Shown here piece by piece: positions 1 through 10,249 of a DNA stretch of 64,000 nucleotides. The translations under genes and the position numbers were made by a program. Origin of the DNA: Zymoseptoria tritici IPO323 (taxonomy: Eukaryota > Ascomycota > Dothideomycetes > Mycosphaerellales > Mycosphaerellaceae); the NCBI RefSeq assembly GCF_000219625.1, contig NC_018201.1, positions 266,179 to 330,178 on the forward strand, given 5' to 3'. Under the pieces are notes generated by a model, which was given only the letters and a program-made list of their open reading frames with translations, did not search any database and was not told the DNA's origin. How positions within the stretch are numbered: position 1 is the stretch's first letter; every line of letters starts with the position of its first letter.

Positions 1-648
1 GAAGATGTAAAAGAGTGGGCGAGTCTGTTCGCCAGACAATGGAAATTGCTCGTTCGAGCCCCGCCCATTCGCTGAGGGACTTTGACGTGCTAATGGCAGA
101 AGCAGCAGCGGCATGGTCAGACCATGACTTGTCGGCTTCTCGACGACTTCACCGGTCCGATGCACGCATCCCTCGGCAAGTGGAAAGAGACGGCCGATAC
201 GGTCGACGCTCGCTCCGCAGTTCGACGGATAAACTGACTGTCTCGACTTTTGGACGAGGATTCCCTAAGGACTATGGCCGAGCAGCGAGTCCCGCGCGCA
301 GAGCTAATGGCGAGGACAAGAAGGTCGTGATAGGAGCCGCTGCATCGATTCTGAGCATGGCTGTCGACGGCCTCTTCAAAAGGACCAAGAAGACCGAACT
401 CGGGTCAGCGTCCCACGAGAAGCATCTCCACGCAAACCAACGTCTGCCGTCGTACGAACTGGGGTTGCGCAGCGACAGACCGAGCTCGAGCTTCGCTCAA
501 AGCGCGCACAGCAAGCTCCGCAGGAAAACGCCGAGACGCAAGAGACAATGGCTCAAATGCTCAGAAGTCCGCCAGTTTCAGAGATGAGAGAGATCGCAGG
601 ATCTGCTAAGGTGTTCTTCATGCATCATCTTCATGCATCTTCTAGTCA

Positions 649-711
649 CCTTACCTGGATCCCATCGCCTGGATATCATCGCCTAGTCGGCTTACCTGGA
701 TCCCATCGCCT
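649..711. repeat. short direct repeat pair
   Basis: The motif CTTACCTGGATCCCATCGCC occurs twice about 41 bp apart (near 650 and 691), with shorter ATCGCCT echoes between and after. It looks like a small decaying tandem repeat in noncoding DNA. No function is visible. Confidence 0.6.
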
Positions 712-3048
712 GTCCGGATCGCCTGTCTCACATCGTCGTCCCACTGTACTGCACTTTGTTCTTCGTCATACGTATCAACAATCCCGTCGGGAGATGTCGC
801 GGTGCCGCCAATACTGTTGGCATCAGCGCCGAACCGCTCATGCTGAGTACGCTGAACTTCACGGCGGACGCCGCACTTGCCATTCCGCTTGTCGGTCTTG
901 TGTCAGTTCATATGGCCGTGCGGGCCACTTGGAGTTTCACATCGATGTAATCTTGGGCTGAGTAGAGTGGCCGTGATTCATCTCATGCTCATGAGAATCA
1001 GGGGCGTTCCAATGCCTGACGAACGTCGTCATTCTCTGCGATTTCGCCCAGCTCGTTGCCGCATGAGCGAACATGCACGAGACTTCGAGCTTGAAGCTGT
1101 GTTCGGAGAGAGCGCGCGATCAGGGACACAAGTCGTAGGATCCTCGGGAACCACTGCGGCCGCAATTCGTTCAGTCGTCTGGTGGGACGTGGCATCGCCC
1201 AGAAGCATCGTCTCTAGCTTCTACTCCGCTTCTTAAATGCTCCTGCAGGGCTACACCTCTCTACAAGCCCTAGTCCGCAAAGTGAAACCATCCACAGCGG
1301 TGCTCGCGCCTCATCCGAAGGTATGCTACTGCTCCGTTCTGCCAACCCACTCGTAGCGAGGAGTGGGTCAGCGTCTCTGGACTCTCACAATAAGAACGAT
1401 TGCTCCTCCGATCCTGGTGCATCCGTTTCCGAGTGCGCCTACAAAGCAGACATAATGTACGCGGCTCCCGCTTTTGTATCTGTCCGCCGTTTGCAAAGGA
1501 ACAACAAAGCTCCAACGACCTATGAATCTCCGCGGTCTGCCATTACTTGCCCTTATCAGTCAACAAGGCTTCGAAAACATCTACCTCGTCGCATCATTCC
1601 AGAACCGGACAGCCGCCTGTTCAAGATCTCCGAGCTCAGAAATGCGCCCAGATCCATCGCCAGCGCCAACTCCAAACGTTTCTACACCAGCATCGCCCGC
1701 GCAAGAAGCTCCCAAGGAGCGAGACAAACTCGACCTGGCAAAGCGTACTGTCTCTACAGCAGAGACAAACACAGCCAGCACGCTATTCGGAGGTGCCGGA
1801 GCTTCTCCTTTCGATGCAATAGGTACACTGCGAAAAGGGCCGACGGAGCGCTGAGAGGTGTAGACGGGACAAGGAGAGGGGTGATCGGCCAGGCCGTGTG
1901 CGTTATCGCACCGTGGTAATGCGGTGAGGAAACTTGGCTGAGCATCGATACGGATTTCAGCAATACACCGGGACCGAGTCGGTAACTATTCGGATCGCTG
2001 ACTCGCTGTCACTCTCGTGATCAAGCGGACGCTCTTCTAGAACAAAATCCGCCGCGATGACAGCATCCGCAGCGAAGTCGACGATGCCCTCGACGAGACC
2101 GACCTACGGCGAACCTATTCAGATCCAGGCTATCCTCTAGACTCTCGTTGATGCATTAACAACATGTCGCCAGACCAGTCCGTACAACTGCGCCTCCCCA
2201 GGGGTGGCGATCCGAGAGAGCAAGGAAGCTCCACAAGCTAAAGGGCATAAAGGCCACGAGTTGATCCGTTGAACAGCGCAGCATCGCAGACCATAGGGTG
2301 CCTTCGTGGAACATTCCGGTCGACTCCAGGCTTGTGTCTTTAGAACTCTATCGTTCGAGGACCAAACTGAGCTGCTTGCCTTAGCTGGTTCTTGATAGAT
2401 TGCACGGTTTCGATTATGAAGAATTGCGAAGAGTCCTGACGGAGTTGGAGTCCAGTGCGGCTGCGGCTTGCTCTGCAAAGAAAGCGTCCGTCAAGGCTCT
2501 CTGTTGTAGCTGCCGACATCCGGATCTCGATTTGGACATGCGGCTGTCTTGAAACGCGGAGGGAACAGCCGGTGCTCGGTAATGTCCAGGATGTCGATCG
2601 GGACTGGTACGGGTATCACGAGACTCTGTACAGCTCGGATGGTGCCACAGATTGCTCTCGTTTGCTGTGATTGCTGTTCCTGCCGGGCTCCAATCCAGAT
2701 CTGGCCGAGCGAAGCATAAGCCATGCTCCAGAAGCACCAGGCTGTACAGTGTTTTCAATTGCCAATCTGCGGTCGGCGCATCGATTTAATTCGGTGTGGT
2801 TTCCGAACAGAACCAAAGAGAGTCTCGAGAAGCGTTTTCCTCGGGCTGGACACTACCAGCTGGCAGAATGCTCGTGCGTAGGATGGACAGAGCACAGAAC
2901 TTCAGCTCCAAGTGGAAATCTGCGAGTGTTGAACCGACAAAAAGCCGGAGGTCTTTCGGCGGCGAGAATCCTTCGCTTGCGAAACGACACCTCTGCCGTG
3001 TTCGTTGCTCACGCGAAGACGAGCAGGGCTGACGCACCAAGTTCCAGG

Positions 3049-3186
3049 TCATCAACAGTCATCAAAAGTCATCAAAAGTCGGTCAAGTCGTCAAAGTCAG
3101 CAAAGTCGTTAAAAGTCATCCAAGTCATTACAATCGGATTAAAGTCGGCCAAGTCGGATCAAAGTCGGATCAAAGTCGGCCAGGTC
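3049..3186 (+). repeat. AAGTC-rich tandem repeat (GTCATCAAA family)
   Basis: A degenerate tandem array built from GTCATCAAA, AAGTCGGTC and AAGTCGGATC units. The same repeat family reappears on the opposite strand at about 52655-52775, where the purer unit is TGATGACTT. Frames read through it (Asp/Phe runs) are low-complexity translations of the repeat and not genes. Confidence 0.75.
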
Positions 3187-3628
3187 ATTGCCTCCCCCAA
3201 CTCTCCGCCTCCCTTAACTCTCCACCTCCCCCAACTTATCTGAGGTCGACTACTTAGCGGAAGTACCGTGTCGTCAGGCCTAGATCTTTCTATGCGACGG
3301 CGACCATCTTCACACATGCTTGTATTTGCAAGGCGCATCCACTCATTCCGATCGGATGGGCAAACTAAGAGCCTGGAACATACATTCAGCTGCTTCTCCG
3401 CTATCAAGAGGAACCGAGGCAGTATGTTTAAGAACTGGAGACACCGAGTCGCCGGACATGTCGCAAAAGCCTTCACTGTGTCCTCAAGCTTCTAATCTCG
3501 GCTCCTAGTGGCACCGGATCAAGAAATGAAACACCCGTGTCCTTTGCCAGGCCGTGGTGTGTTGACAATAGATCGGCTCGAGAGGGGTTCTCCGGGGAAT
3601 CTAGGGTGTAAATAGCTTCCGAGGGAGA

Positions 3629-3636
3629 GGTAGTTA
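3629..3636. repeat. hAT target-site duplication, left
   Basis: The octamer GGTAGTTA directly precedes the left terminal inverted repeat and is repeated exactly at 6549-6556 after the right one. Eight-base duplications are diagnostic of hAT transposition. Confidence 0.93.
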
Positions 3637-3657
3637 CAGTGTTCTTGATGGTGTGGT
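3637..3657 (+). repeat. hAT terminal inverted repeat, left
   Basis: Twenty-one bases that are the exact reverse complement of 6528-6548. The outermost bases are CAGTG. Confidence 0.95.
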
Positions 3658-4020
3658 GGATTTGGTTAATGGTGGTGGTTGGTGTGGTTACCGGTTGGTT
3701 TGGTGAGCGATTTCTCGTCTGTTAGTGGTAGTGGTGAGGATTCACGTGTATACCGGTAACCAACCGGAAGTAGCTCCGAACTAATAGGATCAATAGATAT
3801 ACGGCCAAGCCGTGAACCTCCTTTTCACGCTTCACGCGTTGTTGTATACCATGCTCTTGCCATTGCCCTTATTGCCCTCATTTACCACCTCTTAATGCAC
3901 CAAAACCATGCCCTTCTAATGGCTAGTGACCTCCACTAGCGCCACAGATAACATCATCCTCAATCCCTTAAACCCCCTCTTCGACAAGCCCTCATTGCCT
4001 GACCATATTACTATCAATGG

Positions 4021-6407
4021 CGTAAGATATATGCGTTAGCTTGAGTTCGCGAGTAGCAAGAGCCTCCGGAAACGCAAGAGCGAGATATGGAACAATGGCG
4101 AGCAGCTAGTGCATCCGAACGGTAAATCGCACTACTTCTGTTACCTCTGTAAGGATTAGAGAAGGAAGCAGCTGCTGCTAGTGCTTAATAGCAATTAAGG
4201 CCCTTTAATACATATATTAAAGACTTATAGCATCGACAAGGAAGGGTGTTAAGTAAAGAAGGAAGCTCACAAGGGCATAGTTACCTCTATAGTGTCGGTA
4301 GTAACGAGCAACAGCCTAGAGCGTTTTAAGCACCTCCTTATGCGCTGGATTGTGTATTGCCATATCGCCTTCTACATACTCGAGAACGAGTACTTCCGTG
4401 CTCTTGTATCCTTTATAAACAAGGGCCTCGCAGGCTACATACCTCGTGCGTCGTCGACGATTCGATCGTAGGTAATAGCTGAGTATTAGGCTCGGAAGAA
4501 GGCGTTGGTAGTAGAGCTAAAGGAGGCACTAAGCAATGTGCACATATTATTCGATAGCTGGACGAGTCCGAACGGCTATGCGATATTTAGTGTGTCCGCT
4601 TACTTCGTCGACAAGAGCGGTAAAAGGAGGACCGAGAGGTTGGCGTTTAGAAGGCTCCGCGGTAAGCACACTAGAGTTAATATCTCTGTGCTACTGTTGG
4701 AGGTTATTAAGGAATATAGCATTAAGAAACACACCGGATACTTCATGGCCGACAATGGCTCTAACAACGACCCTACTATCGATGCAGTCCTTAAGCACCT
4801 ATATCTAAACCGCACCGCCAAATAGCGCAAGGGCAAGCGGCTCCGGTGCCTTAGCCACATTAATAACCTTATTGCTAAGGCTATATTGCTCGGCAAGGGC
4901 AGTAGTAAAGCAATAAAGGAATTAGAGCGGCAGGTCGAGAAGGGCGCTCTCGAGGCGGTAGAGGCGTTCTAGCGTAACCGTAGAGCTATTAGAAAGCTAC
5001 ACAACATCGTCTAGTAGATAAGGGCGTCGACGCAGAGGATAGAGTCGTTTATGGAGGTTTAGTGCACTAGCGCGGCGGTAATATTTAATAATTTGAAGGT
5101 AAGTAAATCCAACCTTAGAAGTTTTGAGAATCTCGAGATTTGACGCTAGTAGAGCTCGAGCTGTGCGGGAACGGCCGAAATTCGTTAGCGGCTGCTCTAA
5201 TTAGCTCCCCTATACGCTAGGGAGCAGCCGTCAGAATTTCGGCCGTCCCCGTAGAGCCGCAACCCCCGCTAAGAATACTAACTTTAAGATACACACCTTC
5301 TTCCTTTAACTAACCACACCCTTACAGCTCATCTAAGACAACTCTACACGCTAGAACTCCTTCTACTACATGCTCGGCCGAGCGTAGAGTGTAAGGGAAC
5401 GCCTTACAGAGTTCTGTAGGCTCTTCTGAACCGACCGCACCGTCCGAGACAACACCCTTACCGCGAACGATTAGCAGCAGATTAACCGACTTCACAACGC
5501 CTTCTACGTCTTCGAACTTACTATAATAACCACTTAGGGCAACAAGAAGCACCTCTTCGAGTAGTATCTAACGCTTTAGTTTACGCTCGACTACACCTCT
5601 AAGTTCTTAGCCGAATTTAAGGAGGAAGCCCTAGTTGACGAGCAGTTTAACTACCTCTTAGCTTGCTGTGACTACGCATAGCTAAAGGCTGAGAAGTATT
5701 AGAAACTCGCCGATAAGATGCTAATAGTATATGCTGCTGTTGTCCTTAATCCGACACTAAAGATGGGCTAGTTCGAGGACATTTAGCTTCATAGCACCGC
5801 TAAACAATAGGGCTATATTAAGCAGGTTCGAGAGCTTGTTATTAACCTTTGGATTAGTGACTACCGCCCTTCTACCACCCCCCCTTCTACCGCCGCTACC
5901 TCCACCGCACGCGTTCTTAAGAGCGACGACCTATTCGATCACCTCCGTAACTTCAAACGACGTAAACTCAACACCCCCTTCGCACGCGTCGATCCCCTCG
6001 ATAACTACATATTAACCGACTGTATACAAGACACGACAACCGAGCCCCTTAACCTCCTTCAATACTGGTTTAAACGCCGGCATACAGAGCCAGAGCTCGC
6101 TCGCATAGCGTTCGATTCCTTAGCCATTCTAATTATAAGTAATAAGGATGAACGAGCCTTCTTAGCTGGCAGGGACTTGATAGGATACCGTCGTTCACGA
6201 CTACAAGAGGATACTATTAAGGCATGCAACTGTTTAAGGAGCTAGTATAGACCACCATCTAAGGGATCAAATAATACAGAGCAAGAGCTGGTGCAATATA
6301 AATACGCGAAGAAGGGTAACATTAGCTCGCTAAGAGTCGTTCAAGAGCATGAGAAAATTAACGCTATATAGACAGATACAACACCAGCAGATACACTAGC
6401 AATTTGA
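4021..6407 (+). pseudogene. hAT transposase, broken by RIP-type stops
   Basis: This encoded the hAT transposase, a DDE-type nuclear enzyme that excises and reinserts the element. In order one sees a BED-like zinc-finger remnant near 4090-4160 (a C-x2-C after HYFCYLC), the catalytic-domain region with FDSWTSPNGYAIFSV near 4550, an intron (5099-5288, GTAAGT to TAAG with TACTAAC upstream of the acceptor), a segment with the TRWNS-type signature near 5335-5350, and the C-terminal hATC dimerisation region near 6000-6250 (RLQEDTIKACNCLRS). The last codon is a TGA at 6405. More than a dozen TAG/TAA codons interrupt the frame, most explicable as CAG/CAA or TGG changed at CpA/TpG. The start codon could not be placed. 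Confidence 0.85.
5160..5257. repeat. imperfect palindrome inside the transposase intron
   Basis: Arms 5160-5197 and 5222-5257 are inverted copies of each other around a 24-nt loop, with a few mismatches and a two-base length difference. Shared cores are ACGGCCGAAATTC and CGGCTGCTC. It lies wholly within the intron 5099-5288 and makes that intron unusually long. It could be a nested small inverted-repeat element or a structured part of the intron. No clear target duplication was found around it. Confidence 0.7.
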
Positions 6408-6527
6408 GGCATTTGAGCTTCATTTTTTAAGCTCCTTCCTAATCCGGTAATGGTCACCAGTTGGTGCTGTTGGTAAGCGATTTCTCAGCTGTTGGTGGTG
6501 GTGGTGAGGGCCCTACCTCTACCAGTA

Positions 6528-6548
6528 ACCACACCATCAAGAACACTG
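6528..6548 (-). repeat. hAT terminal inverted repeat, right
   Basis: Exact reverse complement of 3637-3657, followed at once by the second copy of the GGTAGTTA duplication (6549-6556). Confidence 0.95.
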
Positions 6549-6556
6549 GGTAGTTA

Positions 6557-7908
6557 TACGTAACGAAGTGCCAAATATTAAAAGACCAAGTTCTCCGGTG
6601 TCGGGATTATAGCTGAGGATTCGTTCCCGCTAGTCGACCAGGCGTACGTCGACGAGAGGTGGGTGCTGATGAGCAGTGGATCCTGGAGGTCCAAGTTGGG
6701 TAGACAAAGAGACCTCAGGAAGTGATGGCTCAGCAAGGAAACTGAGGCCTAGCAGTGCTCCGATAAAATCTTAAAATCTTATCGCAACATCACCTGCCCA
6801 ATCTTGCCAGCCCGGCATCGGAAATTATAGCAGCACCACCTGCCAGCTTCAGGTCTGTTAGCGGGCACTGCCTCAGACATGCGGCGACCTACGTGTCCAC
6901 GAACAGTCAGCCGAGACAAGCTCCTTTGGCCTGGAAGCGTACAAGATTTGATTTCAGGCGTGTCAAGAGTCTTCTTGTCGTCGACTCTGCAAATGGTGGT
7001 TGAGCTGGCAATTGGTGCTGGTAGAGAACGAGCTTTAGTACGTGAGTCGTGTTGCGGGATAAGCTGTACTGGGTAGTCTGACTGACAGTTGGTGCTGGGA
7101 GAGAAAGAGTCTCGGTACGTGAACTGTGCTGCGGGCTGAGCTGCTGCGCATCAAATAGAGATACCGCGCCGACCACCTCGCCAGCAGCAGCCACAACGAC
7201 AGGCACCGCCTTCTTCCGCCCTCGCTTGCCCGCCGCCGTCTTCCCCGGCTCCGGATCCCGTCATTTCCGATCAATCGGCGCGGTCTCTTCCACGAAGCTC
7301 TCGACGAAGATTGTCATGGCACTCGTCGCCGCCTGTCTTCTGGGTCTGCGCGCTGGTTTGGCATGTCATCTACCGTCTCGCTTAATCCAATTCTCACCAA
7401 CTCACTCCACACCAGCCTGGATCCAATTCTCATCAACTCATTTCACGCCAGCCTGTCAGCGGCGGTCCGTTGTCGACCAGTGTACAGCTTCCCGCTGAAT
7501 CCATGTCTCAATCATTTTACTGAGCCACACCGGCTTGTCAGCGGCGCTCGCTTGTCGAACATCTGCCTAGCATGACTGGCTCGGGGATGTCCTCAATTCG
7601 GAAGGAAGGAAAAATTTCTCCAACTCTGTTAAAATTGCATGCCATGCTGAAGCGTCGATGCTGGAGCCATAGCCGCGCTCGTTAAGTCCTACTTCTGTGC
7701 CGTAGTCGCCTTTGGCCTCGGCGGCATATGGTGAGCAGCACGTTCTGCGGTCACCAGACCTCAACAGGCGGCCGACATGCCCTCCGAGGCTTCGTCCGTG
7801 CTTTGCCGAACCCTTAAAATAGTACTTGACTTGCGCTGTTTGAATCCCAAAGGGATGCTCCGTGACCTTCAACATAAGTTAAGAGATGCTCGCATCCGGG
7901 ACCTCGTG
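6557..7908. other. flank between hAT and copia, no intact gene
   Basis: Contains no recognisable gene. Two local tandem duplications are visible: about 78 bp (near 7009-7143, sharing TTGGTGCTGG and GGTACGTGA-like cores) and about 35 bp (near 7386-7455, TCCAATTCTCA followed by AACTCA). The last five bases, TCGTG at 7904-7908, are the copia target duplication. This DNA was originally joined directly to 48181 onward. Confidence 0.55.
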
Positions 7909-8029
7909 TGTTGAAATTGAATAATTAATGGAGTGATTAATTAAAGAACTAACTACTAACTTAGAGGAAGATATCCTAATATATACTATTTGGAGCTAGC
8001 CAGCCATTGCCAGCCACCGTATTTTAACA
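7909..8029 (-). repeat. copia 3' LTR
   Basis: 121 bp, starts TGTTGAAAT and ends TTTTAACA, matched by 48055-48175 apart from a handful of transitions. Unusually short for an LTR. Confidence 0.93.
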
Positions 8030-8041
8030 CTCCCCCTTGTT
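8030..8041 (-). promoter_or_regulatory. copia polypurine tract
   Basis: On the minus strand this reads AACAAGGGGGAG directly before the 3' LTR, the position and composition of a plus-strand primer. Confidence 0.75.
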
Positions 8042-8482
8042 AGCTGTTCTATAGCCTCGTTAAACCCTCTATAAGGGAAGAGTACTATCTTAATCTCACT
8101 TAGCGGTATAGTGTTCCGTCAAGTATTCTATTTTAATAAAGGATTCCTACCGCGGATCCTTAAGGCTATGTTTCTTGTCCTTAGGATCGAAGTAGCTATC
8201 CCTTATCTAGCTTATCTTATAAATCTAACGTATAGTGTGTCTAATGTAGTAGTTCTCGTCGATTTCGATGCTAGTATTATCGTATTAGGCCTATTCTATA
8301 GTGTCGCTAATAAAGTCGTTATAGATGTTGCCTATAAACACTTAATTAATGCGCTAGGTAGCCCTAATTTTGTTGTAGAACCGGACGATGCTTCTATAGA
8401 CTTCGTTTAGCTTAACACTCTTATAGCGGCGTATAAGGCTCCCGCTATTATAGTCGTAGATAAAGAGATTCTTACTATACTT

Positions 8483-8495
8483 ACTAGGGCTACTA
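8483..8495. repeat. target duplication of short retroelement copy 1
   Basis: ACTAGGGCTACTA, repeated at 9307-9319 after the tail. It fixes the first base of the inserted element at 8496. Confidence 0.9.
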
Positions 8496-8569
8496 GGCCG
8501 GCGACGAGGAACACCTGTACGCGGTGCCGGCTACGAACCTGCGATACTATCGCAGAGCTAAGTTTCCTC
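8496..8569 (+). ncRNA. HDV-like self-cleaving ribozyme, copy 1
   Basis: The double-pseudoknot fold is complete. P1: 8496-8502 (GGCCGGC) with 8526-8532 (GCCGGCT), 7 bp, ending in the G-U wobble at the cleavage site. P2: 8506-8511 with 8564-8569 (GAGGAA/TTCCTC). P3: 8513-8515 with 8523-8525 (ACC/GGT). L3: 8516-8522. P1.1: G8517-C8534 and T8518-A8533. P4: 8539-8544 with 8550-8555, 5-nt loop. J4/2 contains C8558 followed by TAA, matching the catalytic C-N-R-A pattern. P1 has the same sequence as the HDV genomic ribozyme, but P1.1, P2 and P4 differ in sequence and keep pairing. Predicted cleavage is immediately 5' of G8496, the element boundary. Role by analogy to R2, RTE and L1Tc ribozymes: release of the element RNA 5' end from a read-through transcript. 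Confidence 0.88.
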
Positions 8570-9149
8570 CGGAGGATTGGAGAGGCCGTCGATCCCTCTT
8601 CCCTTACAACAACAACACGACCTAGAGGTACGCCTCCCCTCGAAAATACAAGCTACAACAGAACGCTAGTACGATTCGAACGAATAGCTCTCTACGCTAC
8701 GAACGAGAAGAAGAAGAAGAAGAAGAGGCAGTCTACTCTATCCTATACGCGCATCTCCTCGAAATCCGAACCGAACCGCACCTCTTTCCCTCTAGAGATT
8801 CGGGTCCTCTACGGATAAGTGCACTTTAAAGAGCTAGAACAACGGTGGAATCCACAACTCTACGATTAACCTGCGTTGTCGTAGATAGAACTGCTACTAC
8901 GATACTACAAAGGCGTATTAAGGACAAGAGAAGATAGCGAGTTAGATAGCTGCTTGCGCATCTGCGTCGCTCCTGCACTACTTTTGCAATGCAATGCATT
9001 TCCTCTCTCTTTCGAATTCGTAGTGTACGTGCGAAGCGGAAGGATCCGCTGAAAATTCTGCAAAAGCTTAGCGCGAAAACTCTGCAGCTCCGGCTGTAGC
9101 AACACTCTTTTAGATTTCCTTTGTCTTGCGTTTGTTTTAAAGTCTTTTA

Positions 9150-9306
9150 GCACTGCCTTAGGCACGGGGTTTCCCCTAAGGTTAAAGAATACCGAAGAAT
9201 CTAATTGTAAATAGATCTACCGCCTTGCCTCTAGGGCAAGGCCGTCCTACATAGTCTTGGACTCCGAAAGGACGTAAATGGAACAAACAAACAAACAAAC
9301 AAACAA
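9150..9306 (+). other. LINE-like structured 3' end and (AAAC)n tail, copy 1
   Basis: Shares GGCACGGG, CCCTAAGGTTAA, CGTCCTACATAGT and GGACGTAAATGG with the ends of the LINEs in this window. Hairpins: 9223-9229 with 9235-9241 (CCTTGCC/GGCAAGG), then 9243-9248 with 9269-9274 (CGTCCT/AGGACG). The first hairpin has a wholly different stem sequence in the LINE (GCTGTC/GACAGC) at the same place, which suggests structure is recognised by the reverse transcriptase. The tail is AAAC repeats. Confidence 0.8.
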
Positions 9307-10249
9307 ACTAGGGCTACTAACGATCGTAAACGCCTATATATACTAGGGAATTTAACGCTAGTTGCTGTCGGTAATCTAGTTAGCTTAAGGGCTTTTTATA
9401 AGGGCAATCTAGGTCTTAGGAGTATAGGCGTTAAGTAGCTTCTGTCTAGTTTTAGATACGGTATAAAAAGCGCTCTAAAGATCCGAGTATTTAACGTCCT
9501 TATAGGCGGTTGCCTAGCTAGTACGTTCTTAGTCCGATAGGAAGTAGAGTAGTTTAGGGTAAATATATAGCCCTCTCGATCCGTATTTCTCTTTCGATCT
9601 ACTTTTAAACACTTAGAGCATTCTAGCTATTTCGCGGCAGTCCTTTAATTGCTCGGTAGCTATAAAGTAGTCGCGGTAGATTCTTTTAATTGCTTCTTTA
9701 CTAAGAACACTAAAATCTACGCCGCTAAGGTTTTCCGGTAGTAGTAGACGCCTCTATTTAATCCTTTAGCGAAGGACTCGGCTAGGTGCAGTATCTAGAA
9801 AGTTAGCTATATTAGACATAGGAAGCGACTAGTCTAAGTTAATCCTTCTTAGTATAGGGCGGCTAAATTCGTTTTCCGTAAGCTTCAATCTAGATTTAGT
9901 TCTATATATATAGTTTCGGTAGAAATAGAAGTCTTCTATAGTTACGGATGTTTATAAAAGGAAGTAGGTTTAGTTTTGAAGTTAGAAAATCCTTATAGTT
10001 TAACGCTAAGGTTAGCGCCGAGGATTATATAACTCGGACTTTTACGTAAGGATTTAGGGTCGACGGCGATATCTTAATAAACGACCGGTTAACCCGTCCT
10101 TAAACTTTATATACTCGGTCCGAGGGGCGCTAACTCGGAGCTCGCTATTAAAGAAAATTAATAGCGATAATACCGACGTCGCTATCGTAGTCTTAGCGAA
10201 ACTCCCCCTAGTCCGCTAACTTATTTTATGTCTTCTAGCTATTTTAGCG

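Larger units (their letters stand above)
1..3628. other. left flank, no intact gene; decayed coding scraps
   Basis: No intact gene is recognisable here. Several short stretches look like eroded coding sequence: a Glu/Gln/Arg-rich, coiled-coil-like stretch on the plus strand around 460-580, a charged stretch around 2040-2140, and another around 2411-2530. They sit in different frames and are separated by stops, as expected for old pseudogenes. The base composition is unlike the TAG-rich transposons beside it, so this is probably non-repeat host DNA. The plus-strand open frame 15-587 (190 codons) has no domain I recognise and could be chance. Confidence 0.5.
3637..6548 (+). mobile_element. hAT DNA transposon, full length, RIP-decayed
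   Basis: A 2,912-bp element bounded by 21-bp perfect terminal inverted repeats (3637-3657 and 6528-6548, left end beginning CAGTGTTCTTGATGG) and flanked by the 8-bp duplication GGTAGTTA. Subterminal regions are rich in TGGTGGTGG-type repeats on both sides. The interior encodes a broken hAT transposase on the plus strand. In-frame TAG and TAA codons throughout indicate RIP, so it should be unable to move by itself. Confidence 0.95.
8496..9306 (+). mobile_element. short non-autonomous non-LTR retroelement, copy 1, ribozyme-headed
   Basis: An 811-bp insertion in the copia 3' region, flanked by a 13-bp duplication and ending in (AAAC)n, so it arose by target-primed reverse transcription. It starts at the same base as copy 2 (11569) with a 74-nt HDV-like ribozyme, so both copies are full length and not random 5' truncations. 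The middle has a (GAA)n tract and a part-open frame that I do not recognise. The last ~190 nt resemble the 3' end of the LINEs at 29792-35371 and 39691-45279. No reverse transcriptase is encoded. It is either a SINE-like element with a LINE-derived tail or an internal-deletion derivative of a related LINE. Copies 1 and 2 differ by roughly ten transitions. Confidence 0.88.

Noticed and set aside
6660..6690. CTGATGAG as the core of a hammerhead ribozyme
   Set aside because: No GAAA partner core or flanking helices at the needed spacing.
8111..8410. A 99-codon plus-strand ORF antisense to copia, extendable past the short element with few stops, as a second antisense gene
   Set aside because: Its product is extremely rich in Val/Leu/Ile/Phe, the usual shadow of a hydrophilic minus-strand frame. 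There are no introns or motifs, and in RIP-hit DNA the stop-poor frame is not good evidence for coding.
8671..8683. GATTCGAAC-like sequence as a tRNA-type B box in the short element
   Set aside because: No A box at the right spacing, it lies ~175 nt inside the element, and the element head folds as an HDV-like ribozyme and not as a tRNA.
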